A stretch of DNA of 64,000 nucleotides from Agrobacterium genomosp. 13 str. CFBP 6927 (GCA_900012615.1 LT009756.1:1392913-1456912), one strand, 5' to 3'; shown: positions 35,069-45,043, counted from the stretch's first letter. Numbers and translations are program-made. The notes: generated by a model from the letters alone, not told the origin.

Positions 35069-35899
35069 CTAGGGCGCTTCAATCTCGATCTCGACTTCGA
35101 AACGCATCTGATCGTAAGCCGGTTCAACATGATCAGGCGTTTCACGCATCACCGTGTCATAATCGAGCGGAATATGCATATGGGTCAAGATCGCCCTTTT
35201 GGGGGCAAATCTTTCGATCCAGCCGAGCGCCTGTTCCAGCGAAAGATGGCTGGGGTGATAGCGGTGCTGCAGCGCGTCGATGACGAGAATGTCGAGACCG
35301 GCGAGCTTTGGCAGGGTCTCAGTCGGAAAATCGCTGACATCGGTGCAATAGGCGATATCGCCGATCCGAAAGCCGAGCGAGTGCACGTCGCCATGCTGCT
35401 GCATATGCACGTTGAAAGGTATCGGCCCACCTGCCCCCTCGACGATCAAGGGCGCATCGATATCGGCGATGATCCGCGGTTCGACGATGGGCGGATAGCT
35501 GCTGCCCGGCGGTGTTTCCAGGCAATAGGCGAACCCGTCCCAGATGCGCGCCATGGTGACGGGATCGGCATAGATCGGAATGCGGTTTTGCTGAATGGCG
35601 AAATAGATGCGCAGATCGTCGATGCCGTGCAGATGGTCGGCATGGGCATGGGTGTAAAGCACCGCATCGACCGCCTCTACCTTCGCCGCGATCATCTGTT
35701 CGCGAAAATCCGGGCCGGTATCGATGACGACGGTCGTTTTGCCGCCATCGGGTCCGATCTGCTCCACCATGAAGGCCGTGCGCGTGCGCCGATTCCTGGG
35801 GTTTTCAGGGTCGCAGGCGCCCCAGTCGCCGTTGATGCGCGGCACGCCGGGCGACGACGCGCATCCGAGAACCGTGAAGCGGCGACGGTATATTGCCAC
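35069..35899 (-). CDS. MBL-fold metal-dependent hydrolase (PhnP-like)
   Basis: A 276-residue metallo-beta-lactamase-fold enzyme. The metal motif THAHADHLHGIDD lies near residues 82-94, an Asp ligand in YCTDVSDFP, and a late His in LTHMHIPLDYDT. Proteins of this kind in rhizobia follow metG-tatD and hydrolyse cyclic phosphodiesters or related substrates; the true substrate is unknown. The start is GTG 35899, two bases after the tatD stop, so the genes are coupled. Confidence 0.82.
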   Translation of the reverse strand: MAIYRRRFTVLGCASSPGVPRINGDWGACDPENPRNRRTRTAFMVEQIGPDGGKTTVVIDTGPDFREQMIAAKVEAVDAVLYTHAHADHLHGIDDLRIYFAIQQNRIPIYADPVTMARIWDGFAYCLETPPGSSYPPIVEPRIIADIDAPLIVEGAGGPIPFNVHMQQHGDVHSLGFRIGDIAYCTDVSDFPTETLPKLAGLDILVIDALQHRYHPSHLSLEQALGWIERFAPKRAILTHMHIPLDYDTVMRETPDHVEPAYDQMRFEVEIEIEAP

Positions 35900-35901
35900 G
35901 C

Positions 35902-36684
35902 CTACACCCTTGTCATCTTCGAAAAGCAGCGAAAGGCATTCTCGGTGGTGATGTCAGCCATCCGCTCGAAGGAAATGCCATGCACCTCGGCCAGAACCTC
36001 CGCCGTGTTAACGACATAGGACGGCTCGTTGCGCTTTCCCCGCCAGCGCTTCGGCGCAAGATAGGGCGCGTCCGTTTCCACCAGCAGCCGGTCCAGCGGC
36101 ACGGTGGCGGCAATATCGCGGATGTCCTGCGATTTCGGGAAAGTCAGAATGCCGGAAAAGGACACATAACCACCAAGCTCGACACCGGTCTTCGCCAGCT
36201 CCGGGCCGGCGGAAAAGCAGTGCAGGATGAACGGGAAGGCACCCTTGTCGCTTTCCTCGCGCAAAATCGCAGCCATATCGTCATCGGCGCTGCGGCTGTG
36301 AATGACGAGCGGCAGCTTCGTCCTTCTTGCCGCCTCGATATGACGAAGGAGACCGGTCTTCTGGTCCTCCGGCTTCTGCGTATCGTAGAAATAATCCAGA
36401 CCCGCCTCGCCGATCGCCACGATCCTGTCATGGCTCTCCGCCAGCCGCACCAGATCGTCCGCGGAAATATCCAGTTCCTCGGCGGCGCTGTTGGGATGCG
36501 TACCGACCGAGCAGAAGACCGACGGGTACTTCTCCGTGATCTTCAAAAGCTCGGGCAGACGGCGTACCCGCGTCGAGATCGTCACCATCTGGCTCACGCC
36601 CGAAGCGTGGGCGCGGGCGACGATATCGTCGCGCTCAGCCTCGAAATCGGGAAAATCCAGATGGCAATGGGTATCGATCAGCAT
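35902..36684 (-). CDS. TatD-family hydrolase (YcfH type)
   Basis: A 260-residue TatD-like metal-dependent nuclease. The metal motif DTHCHLDFPDF lies at residues 4-14, EAGLDYFYD near 91, HSRSADDD and ETDAPYLAP near 200. ATG 36684 has AAGG at good spacing; a GTG five codons upstream overlaps the metG stop (GTGA) and is possible. Members are 3'-5' exonucleases with roles in DNA repair or D-Tyr-tRNA quality control. Placed between metG and the MBL gene, as in other rhizobia. Confidence 0.87.
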   Translation of the reverse strand: MLIDTHCHLDFPDFEAERDDIVARAHASGVSQMVTISTRVRRLPELLKITEKYPSVFCSVGTHPNSAAEELDISADDLVRLAESHDRIVAIGEAGLDYFYDTQKPEDQKTGLLRHIEAARRTKLPLVIHSRSADDDMAAILREESDKGAFPFILHCFSAGPELAKTGVELGGYVSFSGILTFPKSQDIRDIAATVPLDRLLVETDAPYLAPKRWRGKRNEPSYVVNTAEVLAEVHGISFERMADITTENAFRCFSKMTRV

Positions 36685-36695
36685 GGTCGTCGCCT

Positions 36696-38246
36696 TCACG
36701 CTTCCGGAGCGACGTAACGCGGGAAGACCGGCTTCGGTGCCTCAAGCGGCGTGCCCGGAACCAGACGTCCCGCTTCGCCGAGCGCTGCAAAATCACGTTT
36801 ATCGGCGGGGGCAGCAACGAGATCGAGCAGCTTCTCGCAGGATTCCGGCATGAAGGGCTGCAGGAGAATGCCAATCTGGCGCACGACTTCCGCCGTAACG
36901 TAAAGCACGGTGCCCATGCGCTCGGGATCGGTCTTCTTCAGCGCCCACGGCTCCTGCGACGCGAAATAGCGGTCAGTTTCGGACACCACGGCAATGATGG
37001 CCGCAAGCGCACGGTGGATGAGCTGCTTGCCCATCTCCTCGCGGCAAATCTCAAGCAGCCCGTCGGCGGAGGCAAGCATCGCCTTGTCTTCATCGGTGAA
37101 CTCGCCGGGGGCCGGAATCTGGCCGTCGCAATTCTTGACGATCATCGACAGCGAACGGCTGGCGAGATTGCCGATACCGTTGGCAAGATCGGCATTGATG
37201 CGGGTGGCAATGCCCTCTTCGCTGTAGCTGCCGTCCTGGCCGAAAGAGACTTCGCGCAGGAAGAAATAGCGGACCTGATCGAGACCGAAATGGTTGACCA
37301 GATTAACCGGATCAACGACGTTGCCGAGCGACTTCGACATCTTCTCGCCCTTGTTGAGCAGGAAGCCGTGCGCATAGACGCGCTTGGGCAGCGGCAGATT
37401 CGCGCTCATCAGGAAAGCCGGCCAGTAGACCGCGTGGAAACGGATGATGTCCTTGCCGATGATATGCACGTCGGCTGGCCAGTATTTTGCGCGCGGGCCG
37501 TTCTTGTCCTCGATGTAACCGGTCGCGGTGATGTAGTTGGTCAGCGCGTCGACCCAGACATACATGACGTGCTTCGGGTCGTTCGGAACCTTGATACCCC
37601 AGTCGAAGGTGGTGCGGGAAATCGACAGGTCCTTGAGGCCGGATTTGACGAAAGAGATGATTTCATTGCGCCGTTCCGCCGGACCAATGAAATCCGGGTT
37701 ATCCTCATAGAGCTTCAGCAGCTTCTCCTGATATTCGGAGAGCTTGAAGAAATAACTTGCCTCTTCCACCCACTCGACGGGCGTGCCCTGCGGCCCGTAA
37801 CGAACGCCGTCGGCGCGCACTTCCGTCTCGTCCTCGCCGTAATAGGCCTCGTCGCGCACGGAATACCAGCCGGCATAGCTGTCCTTGTAGATGTCGCCGC
37901 TATCGGCCATCAGGTTCCAGATATTGCGCGAGGTCTCGTGGTGACGCTCTTCCGTGGTGCGGATGAAATCGTCGTTCGAGGCGTTGAGCAACTTGCCCAT
38001 CTCGCGAAACTGGTCGGAGTTGCGCTGCGCCAGTTCTTCCGGCGAAATGCCTTCCGCCCGCGCCGTCTGCTGCATCTTCTGGCCATGTTCGTCAGTGCCG
38101 GTCAGGAAGAACACATCCATTCCGTCCAGGCGCTGAAAGCGTGCCATGGCGTCCGTCGCGATCAGTTCATAGGCATGGCCGATATGCGGCTTGCCGTTAG
38201 GATAGGAGATCGCGGTGGTGATGTAGAATGGTGTCTTGTCTGTCAT
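36696..38246 (-). CDS. metG: Methionyl-tRNA synthetase
   Basis: A 516-residue class I aminoacyl-tRNA synthetase. The HIGH motif is HIGHAYE at residues 21-27 and KMSKS is at about 298-302 ([10 protein letters not shown]). The C-terminal anticodon-binding domain ends near [17 protein letters not shown]; the optional tRNA-binding EMAP domain is absent, giving the short form. It charges initiator and elongator tRNA-Met. Essential gene in the rlpA-to-MBL run. Confidence 0.96.
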   Translation of the reverse strand: MTDKTPFYITTAISYPNGKPHIGHAYELIATDAMARFQRLDGMDVFFLTGTDEHGQKMQQTARAEGISPEELAQRNSDQFREMGKLLNASNDDFIRTTEERHHETSRNIWNLMADSGDIYKDSYAGWYSVRDEAYYGEDETEVRADGVRYGPQGTPVEWVEEASYFFKLSEYQEKLLKLYEDNPDFIGPAERRNEIISFVKSGLKDLSISRTTFDWGIKVPNDPKHVMYVWVDALTNYITATGYIEDKNGPRAKYWPADVHIIGKDIIRFHAVYWPAFLMSANLPLPKRVYAHGFLLNKGEKMSKSLGNVVDPVNLVNHFGLDQVRYFFLREVSFGQDGSYSEEGIATRINADLANGIGNLASRSLSMIVKNCDGQIPAPGEFTDEDKAMLASADGLLEICREEMGKQLIHRALAAIIAVVSETDRYFASQEPWALKKTDPERMGTVLYVTAEVVRQIGILLQPFMPESCEKLLDLVAAPADKRDFAALGEAGRLVPGTPLEAPKPVFPRYVAPEA

Positions 38247-38556
38247 GACGGTCTATCGACTTTACAGGCTGTTTTTTGGATAGACCGCTCTTAAACCATT
38301 GTTCGCAGCAGCGAAAGAAAAAGCGTACGTTTTGTACGATGGCTTGCGGACAAAGTGGAGTTGGCGAGCGCTTGGCATCCACATTGCCGTCACCCCGGAC
38401 CTGGTCCGGGGTCCAGCAGCGATCAAGTCCTTGATTGCGAAAGACTCACTGCTCACGGCGCAGACGCGCCGTGGCTGGATGCCGGATCAAGTCCGGCATG
38501 ACGGAGGAGACGTTTCCGTATCGATAAAACCGTACGTTTCGGACGATTTCCTGTCT
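38247..38556. repeat. Intergenic palindromic element (RIME-like) between metG and holB
   Basis: The 310-base gap contains an imperfect 31-base inverted repeat (38387-38417 with 38474-38504). Each arm is itself a small hairpin (CCCCGGAC...GTCCGGGG on the left, TGCCGGA...TCCGGCA on the right). It is the second of three related palindromes in the window. It sits between two genes of the same strand and may affect their joint expression. Confidence 0.7.
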
Positions 38557-39582
38557 TCAAACGCCGCGAATATCCTCCAGAATGGAAAGCACCATCTGCT
38601 TCTTATCGAGATTATAGGCCTGCGCCACCGTAATCCGCTCCGAAAGCGTAGAGGAAAGCCGCGCGTGTTTTTCCGCCGCAGCGATATCGCCCGCCATCGC
38701 CGCCGCCCGCGCCCTCTCCATCAGCTCTTCCGTCACATGCTCCATGAAGAAGCCGAGAACGATATCGCCATCCTTCTGTGCCAGGACCTCGGCAAGCTTG
38801 TGCATCTGCTTGCGCACGCCGGGCCCTTCAGCCGCCATGACTTCCGCAAAGGCCTCGACAATGTCGGAGCCGCCGTAATTCATCAGCTTCAAAGCCTGCG
38901 CCACACTGCCCTTCGAGGCGGCGAGCAGGGCGTCGCGCTTTTCGCCGGATGGGCTGATGCCGAGATGATCGAGGGATTGCACCATGGCCGCATCGGAAAG
39001 CGGCAGGAGCCTCAGCGGCATGCAGCGCGAACGGATGGTCGGCAGCAATTTTCCCGGTGCATGTGACAGGACAAGGAACATCGCACGCTTGGGCGGCTCT
39101 TCCAGTATTTTCAGGATCGCATTTGCGGCATTGCGGTTGAGATCGTCGGCGGGATCGATGATGACGATACGCCAGTTTCCGGTGCCGGAGGTCTGCGAAA
39201 AGAAGTGCCCTGCCCGCCGCACCTCGTCCACAGTGGTGGCGGATTTCACACGGCCGGTCTTTTCGTCCACGGGACGGGTGAGGTGCAGCAGATTGTGCGA
39301 GGCGCCGGCGGTAATCTGCCGACTGACCAGCGATTGCGGATCGGGATCGGCAAGGAAATCCGGCGCCAGCGACGGATCGGGATGGCTGAGCACATGATTG
39401 GCGAAACGGAAGGCGAGCGTTGCCTTGCCGATACCCTCCGGCCCTTCGATCAGAATGGCATGATGCCCTTTGCCGGAGCGATAGGACTGCGCAAGGAACG
39501 CCTCCGCTTCGGCATGACCGAAAAGCTTCGTGTTCTGCTGCGGCGCGATTGCACCGTCGAGAACGCCCTGAACGTCACTCAT
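38557..39582 (-). CDS. holB: DNA polymerase III delta-prime subunit
   Basis: A 341-residue clamp-loader subunit. The AAA+ fold starts with [15 protein letters not shown] near residues 48-62, with the SRC motif at [11 protein letters not shown] near 180. Part of the complex that loads the sliding clamp onto DNA. Its start overlaps the tmk stop by 8 bases, as usual for tmk-holB. Confidence 0.9.
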   Translation of the reverse strand: MSDVQGVLDGAIAPQQNTKLFGHAEAEAFLAQSYRSGKGHHAILIEGPEGIGKATLAFRFANHVLSHPDPSLAPDFLADPDPQSLVSRQITAGASHNLLHLTRPVDEKTGRVKSATTVDEVRRAGHFFSQTSGTGNWRIVIIDPADDLNRNAANAILKILEEPPKRAMFLVLSHAPGKLLPTIRSRCMPLRLLPLSDAAMVQSLDHLGISPSGEKRDALLAASKGSVAQALKLMNYGGSDIVEAFAEVMAAEGPGVRKQMHKLAEVLAQKDGDIVLGFFMEHVTEELMERARAAAMAGDIAAAEKHARLSSTLSERITVAQAYNLDKKQMVLSILEDIRGV

Positions 39583-40255
39583 GCTCCGCGCCCGCCACAG
39601 TCTTCAGCCGCTCGAGTAACGGCTCGACAAAGGACATGACGTCCTCCGTCACTTTTTCTTCCGGCTGATCGGCATTGACGATCCGGCAGCGACGCGGCTC
39701 GGCAAGCGCTATATCGAGATAGGCCTCCCGCCGCTTCTCGTGGGTCTCGATTTCCTCTTTTTCGAACCGATCCGGCGTAGCGCCCTCATCCGCCCGCTTT
39801 CTGGCGCGGGCAAGGCCCTTTTCGGCAGCGATATCGAAGATCAGCGTCAGTTCCGGCACAACGCCGTCAATCGCGACCCGTTGCAGCGTTTCGATGAAAT
39901 CCGGCTCCAGATTGCCGGTCGTACCCTGATAGACACGGGAAGAATCGAGGAACCGGTCGCAGAGAACGATTGCGCCCTTCTCCAGTGCCGGACGAATGAC
40001 CTCCTCGACATGATCGTTGCGCGCCGCCGCAAACAGGATCGCTTCCATGCGCACCCCGAAGGATTCGGCCGCACCCGAAAGCAGTACATGCCGAACGGCC
40101 TCCGCACCCGGCGAGCCGCCCGGCTCACGCGTCACGACCACCTCGAAACCACGGCCGCGAAGCGCCTCGGCAAGCGTGCGAATCTGCGTCGACTTGCCGG
40201 CGCCCTCGCCGCCTTCGAAGCTTATGAACAATCCGGTCTTTTCGGCCAATGTCAC
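39575..40255 (-). CDS. tmk: Thymidylate kinase
   Basis: About 226 residues. The P-loop [14 protein letters not shown] is near residue 12, the DR motif and switch [13 protein letters not shown] near 40, LCDRFLDSS near 95 and the LID region [15 protein letters not shown] near 150. It phosphorylates dTMP to dTDP. The start is uncertain: GTG 40255 follows AGGAC too closely, and TTG 40249 (224 residues) has better spacing; no ATG is available. Upstream frame is open but not coding. Confidence 0.93.
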   Translation of the reverse strand: MTLAEKTGLFISFEGGEGAGKSTQIRTLAEALRGRGFEVVVTREPGGSPGAEAVRHVLLSGAAESFGVRMEAILFAAARNDHVEEVIRPALEKGAIVLCDRFLDSSRVYQGTTGNLEPDFIETLQRVAIDGVVPELTLIFDIAAEKGLARARKRADEGATPDRFEKEEIETHEKRREAYLDIALAEPRRCRIVNADQPEEKVTEDVMSFVEPLLERLKTVAGAEHE

Positions 40256-40385
40256 GTCCTGCAGGGGATTTCTCAAAATTCGAAATGCCTGTTTACAGCA
40301 TCGAACCGAAAAGTGTGAAGCGCTTTTGCGAAAATCCGGTGACTGAACAAAAGCATGGAGAAAGCTGTCATCTGCGCAAAAGGCG

Positions 40386-41552
40386 TCAGAGCCAGAACAG
40401 CAGCAATTCCTTGAGCGCGCCTGTCGCATTCTGGGTCAGCGTGCCCTTGCCCACGGCAGCCTTCGTATAAAGCGGCACTTCCCGCAACAGCCGTTCGCCT
40501 GAAAAAACCTTGAGCGTTGCGACATTCGCGCCGCTGTCGAGCGGCGCGTTGAGTGGCCAGCGATAAACGATCCGCCCGGAGATACGCTCGGGATTATTGA
40601 CCGGCACCAGCACGCTGACGTCTTCTCTCGGCGAAAGATCGATATGCGAAACATTGCCGCCATAGACGCTGACGGAACCAACGGCCTCGTCCCTGGCAAA
40701 AAGGTGGCGTTTCTCGAAGGCCGTCAGCCCCCAGTCCACCACCCGCCGGGCCTCTTCCTGCCGTGTCTTGTCGTCGACGATGCCGGCAAGCGCCAGATAG
40801 ACCCGGCGCCCCTCACGCTCCGCGGAAACCACGGCCGCAAAACCGCTGCCTTCGGCAAAACCAAGTCCGAGACCGTCTATGCCGTTACCCAGCAGCGAGT
40901 TCTTGTTGCGCTGGAAAATCCGGTTCCATTCGAAATCCGGCCGGGTGAAAAGCCCGTAGCGATCCGGATAGGTATCGTGCAGATGCTGGGCGAGACGGAC
41001 CATGTCCTTCGCACTCGTCTGGTTGCCCGGATCGGGCAGTCCTGTCGAATTGGCAAAGGTGCTGCGGTTCATGCCGAGTTCGCCCGCCCGCACCGTCATG
41101 CGCTTGGCAAATGCCGGGTCGGAACCCGCCATGCCCTCGGCGATGATGATGCAGCCGTCATTGGCGTTCTGCACAATAATCCCGGTCAGGAGATCATTGA
41201 TGCTGACGGAAGATTTCAGCGCCGCGAACATGGTCGAGGTTCGCGAGGGCGCACCACCCGTACGCCAGGCATATTCCGATACGGGATAAGGCGTCTCGGG
41301 CGTCACCTGCCCTTTCGACAGCGCATCCAGAACCACCTCCACCGTCATCAGCTTGGCAAGCGAAGCGGGCGGAAAGGACTGGTTCTCATTCTGGGAAAGA
41401 AGCACCGTGCCGGTCTCGGCATCGATCATATAGGCCTGCTCGGCCTTGGCGATGAAAGGCGCTGTTTGCGATTGCGCCGGATCGCCGCCGAGAAACGCAA
41501 ATGCCGCCGCCCCGGCGAGCGAAATAATAGAACGATGTATGGCCTTGCGCAT
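40386..41552 (-). CDS. D-alanyl-D-alanine carboxypeptidase homologue with degenerate active site
   Basis: A 388-residue exported serine D,D-peptidase homologue (signal peptide to about 29, ending AQS). The nucleophile motif is intact (S64-L-A-K67), but the SxN motif reads N129-A-N131 (VQNAND) and the KTG motif reads G229-L230-G231 (DGLGLGF). Standard DacF-type enzymes have SGN/SAN and KTG. It may therefore be catalytically weak or act as a scaffold. ATG 41552 starts the signal peptide. It lies between rlpA and tmk in a conserved cell-envelope/replication run; the sister gene at 48576 has all motifs. Confidence 0.85.
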   Translation of the reverse strand: MRKAIHRSIISLAGAAAFAFLGGDPAQSQTAPFIAKAEQAYMIDAETGTVLLSQNENQSFPPASLAKLMTVEVVLDALSKGQVTPETPYPVSEYAWRTGGAPSRTSTMFAALKSSVSINDLLTGIIVQNANDGCIIIAEGMAGSDPAFAKRMTVRAGELGMNRSTFANSTGLPDPGNQTSAKDMVRLAQHLHDTYPDRYGLFTRPDFEWNRIFQRNKNSLLGNGIDGLGLGFAEGSGFAAVVSAEREGRRVYLALAGIVDDKTRQEEARRVVDWGLTAFEKRHLFARDEAVGSVSVYGGNVSHIDLSPREDVSVLVPVNNPERISGRIVYRWPLNAPLDSGANVATLKVFSGERLLREVPLYTKAAVGKGTLTQNATGALKELLLFWL

Positions 41553-41628
41553 GAAACCGCCCAGCTTTCCCTGCCGCAACCCGCCGCTCGCGACGAAAAC
41601 GCAAGTCAGCCATAAATTCTTCAATTGG

Positions 41629-42717
41629 TCAGCGCGTCTTCGCCTGCTGACGCTTCACATGGGCGAGTATGGAATCCTCATTCAGCGTTCCACGATCGAC
41701 GAGCACGCTGTCAAACGCACGCGACGTTCTGGAGACCGTAGCAGATTCCTCGGAATAAGCGGCTGCATATTTGGAGGATGGCGTCGGCACGCGCAGATAA
41801 TTGCCGCCGGGTGCCGCCGGCTCACGCATGAAATTGCCTTCCGGGCGCTCGGCCAGGAACGGACCGATTTCCGGCAAAATCGCAAATTGTTCGAAGACCG
41901 GCGCCGGGCCATTGACCAGCGGCATGGCCTGCAGCGCTGCATTCTTCTTTGACCCCACCAGCGCCGTCTGCGTGGAAGCGCCGTAATTGGGGTTTGATGT
42001 TGGAGCCGGCACGAAATTCGGAGAAGCCGAAGCCACCATGACGCCGGTTGCGATCTGCCCTTCCGGCGCAACACCCGGCGAACGCGAGCCCTTCGGAATA
42101 TAGGACGCCATCAGATAAGGCATGTCGTGACCGTCAAGCGGCGCACGGCCGGCATATTGCACCCGCACATTCGCCGTGCCGGTCGCTTTCATGTCGAGAA
42201 GGTCGGCCGTCTTGCTGGAAACGTCGATCAGGCGACCCTCATGGAAGGGGCCGCGATCATTGACGCGCACCAGAACCGAGGCGCCGTTCTCCATATTGGT
42301 GATGCGCGCATAGCTCGGCAGGGGAAATGTCGGATGTGCGGCGGAAAGATGTTCCTTGTCGTAGACTTCGCCATTCGCCGTCAGGCGGCCATGGAAGGCG
42401 GAGCCATACCAGGAAGCAAGGCCGGTCTTGTTGTAACCCGGCTCTTCTTTCGGAAAATAACGACGGCCCTTGACCGTATAGGCATTGCCGACAAGCTCGC
42501 GTCCGCCGCCTTTGGGAATGATTTTTCCGTCCGCCACACGCGGGCTGGCTTTGACGCCATATTCGGATTCGGAAAAATATTCCTTGCTGCGCTTTGGCTT
42601 TGGCTTGGTATCGGAAGTGGTTGAACACGACGCTGTCGCGGCGCAAAGCACGGAAATTGCAAGCCACTTCGCACCCGATCTGGTGCTGATGCCGAGTTTC
42701 TTGACCGTAGAATTCAA
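41629..42717 (-). CDS. rlpA: RlpA-family septal-ring lipoprotein
   Basis: A 362-residue lipoprotein. The lipobox ends ATASC with C31 as lipidation site. The RlpA double-psi beta-barrel domain spans about 95-190 (ASWYGSAFHGRLTANGEVYD, RVNDRGPFHEGRLIDVS). RlpA proteins cleave glycan strands lacking stem peptides at the septum. The C-terminal SPOR domain of E. coli RlpA is not evident here. First gene of the - strand run into the D,D-peptidase homologue, tmk and holB. Confidence 0.87.
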   Translation of the reverse strand: MNSTVKKLGISTRSGAKWLAISVLCAATASCSTTSDTKPKPKRSKEYFSESEYGVKASPRVADGKIIPKGGGRELVGNAYTVKGRRYFPKEEPGYNKTGLASWYGSAFHGRLTANGEVYDKEHLSAAHPTFPLPSYARITNMENGASVLVRVNDRGPFHEGRLIDVSSKTADLLDMKATGTANVRVQYAGRAPLDGHDMPYLMASYIPKGSRSPGVAPEGQIATGVMVASASPNFVPAPTSNPNYGASTQTALVGSKKNAALQAMPLVNGPAPVFEQFAILPEIGPFLAERPEGNFMREPAAPGGNYLRVPTPSSKYAAAYSEESATVSRTSRAFDSVLVDRGTLNEDSILAHVKRQQAKTR

Positions 42718-43038
42718 ATCGTCTGCCCCACGCTGCTTACAGGCTCGGAGAACCGCACCCTCTTCCGCTTCGATTGCTTTGCCCCTGCCATCGAAGCACC
42801 TAACAGTCGCTTAATCTTGTGCATAACGTGGCGAAAATGCGAACGACTTCTGCAAAATCGATAAAATTGTAATGAACGTGGTTAATGATTTGTCTCTTTT
42901 TGGGCGGTGTTGAACATGCCACCTGCCCTTGATCTGCTCGCTTTCCGGCATCCGCGCCGACGGAACAAACGCAGTGCCGCCGCGTTTCCACCCCGCAAAC
43001 AACCAAGCTTCCGCCGGTTTTCGGCTGAGGGAGGAAAC
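42718..43038. other. Divergent promoter region of rlpA and a small secreted protein gene
   Basis: A 321-base gap between rlpA (-) and the small secreted protein gene (+). It must hold both promoters; no clear box, repeat or RNA gene was recognised. It is locally AT-richer around 42830-42900. Confidence 0.4.
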
Positions 43039-43377
43039 ATGTTGAAGTCGTTAAAAGCTACGGGTCTGGCACTCGGTATAGCCCTGGTATCCATCACCGC
43101 GCCCATCCCGGCAGGCGCACAGGATATGGAGCTGAGGATCGGCCCCGATGGCGTTCGCCCCGTTATCCGGGATCGTGACCGGGATGTGGACCGCCGCGGC
43201 CCACCCCGCATGCGTGGCTGTAGCGAACGCGAAGCCCGCGCCGCCGCCCGCGAAGCCGGCCTGCGTGACCCCGAAGTCGTGCGCGTCACCCCCGGCCGTG
43301 TTGTCGTCGAAGGCTTCACCCGCCGCGGACCGGACCGCATCACCTTCGCCAATGAACGTGGTTGTCCGGAAATTTGA
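43039..43377 (+). CDS. Small secreted protein, RD-rich
   Basis: A 112-residue exported protein of unknown family. The signal peptide (about 1-27, ending AGA) is followed by an Arg/Asp-rich stretch (VIRDRDRDVDRRG) and a conserved-looking end with two cysteines (MRGCSEREARAAA ... ERGCPEI). GGGAGGAAAC precedes ATG 43039. A terminator follows at 43395. Likely a conserved rhizobial periplasmic protein; no function can be given. Confidence 0.7.
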   Translation: MLKSLKATGLALGIALVSITAPIPAGAQDMELRIGPDGVRPVIRDRDRDVDRRGPPRMRGCSEREARAAAREAGLRDPEVVRVTPGRVVVEGFTRRGPDRITFANERGCPEI

Positions 43378-43394
43378 TTGCATATGACGTTTGG

Positions 43395-43418
43395 AGCCCG
43401 CTGAAAGGCGGGCTTCTT
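43395..43418 (+). terminator. Rho-independent terminator
   Basis: GCCCGC (43396-43401) pairs with GCGGGC (43408-43413), followed by TTCTTCG. It ends the small secreted protein transcript and roughly marks the left edge of the prophage relic. Confidence 0.6.
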
Positions 43419-43419
43419 C

Positions 43420-43622
43420 GTTTATTGTGGCGTTACCCGCGCAAGCTCCCGGGCGTCAAAAGCCTCAGGACCTATCCGCTCCTCGAGCTGCCGCGCGACG
43501 ACAACGCATTCTCAGTCACCAATCTCGGCACCGTGCAAATGGTGCGGGTGGGCAAGAAGGCCGCCGGCCGCGAGATCTACGGCACCGAATATCTCCAGTT
43601 TCCAAAGGTGTTGGCAGCATGA
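43420..43622 (+). pseudogene. Fragment of a probable phage gene
   Basis: An open stretch ending at 43622 (C-terminus GREIYGTEYLQFPKVLAA) reads like the end of a real protein, but no start or ribosome-binding site exists downstream of the preceding terminator. I take it as the 3' remnant of a gene cut at the left edge of the decayed prophage. Family not recognised. Confidence 0.35.
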
Positions 43623-43752
43623 CGTAAACGCCCCGCCGTGCAAACTCAGTTTGTTTTTGGCAACTTTATGGTGTATCGCCTCAACATGCCTCCGCACCGG
43701 AGGCAACCTGCCTTTGGCCGACCGCCACAGCTTAAATGGAGAAATACAATTA

Positions 43753-43914
43753 ATGCCGAATATCGACTTGACTAAAGTTAAAGAGGTAACTGAAACCACT
43801 TCCAAAGAAGGTGTGAACGAGCTTCTCAAACAGGGTTGGGCTCTGATCGACACCGCATCGGGCGTGGACGAATCGAATTATCCACTGATAAAATATTCAT
43901 TGGCTAAATCCTGA
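43753..43914 (+). CDS. Small hypothetical protein (DUF1737-like pattern)
   Basis: A 53-residue protein, MPNIDLTKVKEV to the end IKYSLAKS. The pattern VNELLKQGWALID...YSLAK recalls small phage or plasmid proteins of the DUF1737 kind. ATG 43753 is preceded by GGAG 11 bases upstream. It sits in the prophage relic and is followed by the first 36-base terminator repeat. Confidence 0.55.
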   Translation: MPNIDLTKVKEVTETTSKEGVNELLKQGWALIDTASGVDESNYPLIKYSLAKS

Positions 43915-43978
43915 TGACGAAACCTCTCGGGAGTTACTGCAAGAGTCTCATCAACTGAGCCTAACCGCAGATATACGC

Positions 43979-44014
43979 AAAAGCTGCCCGGTCACCTGAG
44001 TGGCTTTTGTGACT
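43979..44014 (+). repeat. 36-base terminator-like repeat, copy 1
   Basis: The 36 bases starting AAAAGCTGCCCGGTCACC match 45008-45043 at 33 positions; all three differences are T for C. The sequence folds with wobble pairs into a terminator-like stem ending in TTTT. It follows the 43753 gene and opens the block that holds the two lipoprotein genes. Confidence 0.7.
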
Positions 44015-44202
44015 ACTCGAGGCCTGCGCAACGTTGACGGGCGACGCAGAGCTGACCCGCCTTTTTTCCTACCCCAATTGTGGGTGGAATTTGGTACCGC
44101 CAGTTTGGAGCCGCGGCTAAGTCTACTGATCTTTTGATGGAGTACCTTTTCAAACTCAACCGTAAATGTTAAAAAATTTGCATTTCTTTTGGGGGAAAAC
44201 AG

Positions 44203-44391
44203 ATGAAAGTAGCATTAGTTATATTTGCAAGCGCCGTCATTCTTTCTGCCTGTAATAATACATCTACCAAATCAGAAACAGGAACGCATATCACGAATTC
44301 ACAAATTGGCGGTTCGGTAAGCACAACTAGTGGAGGGCAGACAGTAACGCCCACAGCAAATCCAACTGCAACCACAACTGTTACCCGGTGA
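44203..44391 (+). CDS. Small lipoprotein, Thr/Ser-rich
   Basis: A 62-residue lipoprotein precursor: the signal and lipobox VILSAC place the lipidated cysteine at residue 17, followed by a low-complexity Thr/Ser/Gly tail (GGSVSTTSGGQTVTPTANPT). GGGGGAAAAC precedes the ATG. Codon use is AT-richer than in the host genes. It pairs with the next lipoprotein gene; both look like cargo genes of the phage relic. Confidence 0.6.
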   Translation: MKVALVIFASAVILSACNNTSTKSETGTHITNSQIGGSVSTTSGGQTVTPTANPTATTTVTR

Positions 44392-44433
44392 TTGTCATTG
44401 TTCGCAGCAGCGTTGCGTGAAAGGCCGGGTAAT

Positions 44434-44988
44434 ATGCTAAACATTTTTAGGTCCTCCTTACTGATCGCGCTTACTATATTGACCGCTGGTTGCTCTGAGC
44501 AGCCGGACGCGACCACCAAGCGGCGGGAAATGGCCAGCAACATCTGTAGATCGAACGTTCCAAACGTCGACATCAAGACCTACACGAACATTCAGGGGTC
44601 AACGATCCATGGTGACGTCACCACTTCGACAATCTACCGGACTTATCCCTGGGCTACGGCAATATATGTGACACGAAAGCCAGCGTACACACGAACGAAT
44701 GTTGGGATGACCGTCCAGCCCGTGTGCAACCCCTACTACGGATGTCAGTTGGTATCGATGCCGACTAGTTATCAAACTCAAGAGAGCTTAGCAGAGGTTT
44801 ACGGCATGGCGCGAGTACCTGTCACTGAACAGGGCAGTGCGGAGGCGATCGCTGAGGCAGAAGCACAGGCGGAAGAAAATTGCGATCAGGCGGCTGAGCA
44901 GTTTGCCCAAGCGCGAGGCAAATCACGATACTCCATGTCTTACACGCTGAGCTGCGTGCGCCTAGCGGCGAGTGTCTGCTCGTTCTGA
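44434..44988 (+). CDS. Lipoprotein of unknown family
   Basis: A 184-residue lipoprotein. The lipobox LTAGC puts the lipidated cysteine near residue 20. The middle is rich in Thr/Tyr (TYTNIQGSTIHGDVTTSTIY), the end has a Glu/Ala-rich helix (AEAIAEAEAQAEENCDQAAEQ) and several cysteines. The frame is open 14 codons upstream; ATG 44434 starts the signal. It ends 20 bases before the second 36-base repeat, which is its terminator. Family not recognised. Confidence 0.6.
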   Translation: MLNIFRSSLLIALTILTAGCSEQPDATTKRREMASNICRSNVPNVDIKTYTNIQGSTIHGDVTTSTIYRTYPWATAIYVTRKPAYTRTNVGMTVQPVCNPYYGCQLVSMPTSYQTQESLAEVYGMARVPVTEQGSAEAIAEAEAQAEENCDQAAEQFAQARGKSRYSMSYTLSCVRLAASVCSF

Positions 44989-45007
44989 GTAGCTCTAGAA
45001 GAAACTA

Positions 45008-45043
45008 AAAAGCCGCCCGGTCACCCGAGCGGCTTTTGTGACT
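45008..45043 (+). terminator. 36-base repeat, copy 2, rho-independent terminator
   Basis: AAAAGCCGC pairs with GCGGCTTTT around a short loop, a strong terminator after the 44434 lipoprotein gene. It is 33/36 identical to 43979-44014. Confidence 0.8.

Noticed and set aside
43380-45000. A second copy of the tRNA-Ser 3' end as left prophage attachment site
   Set aside because: I looked for the T-arm/acceptor sequence on both strands in this stretch and found none; it may have been deleted or lie further left.
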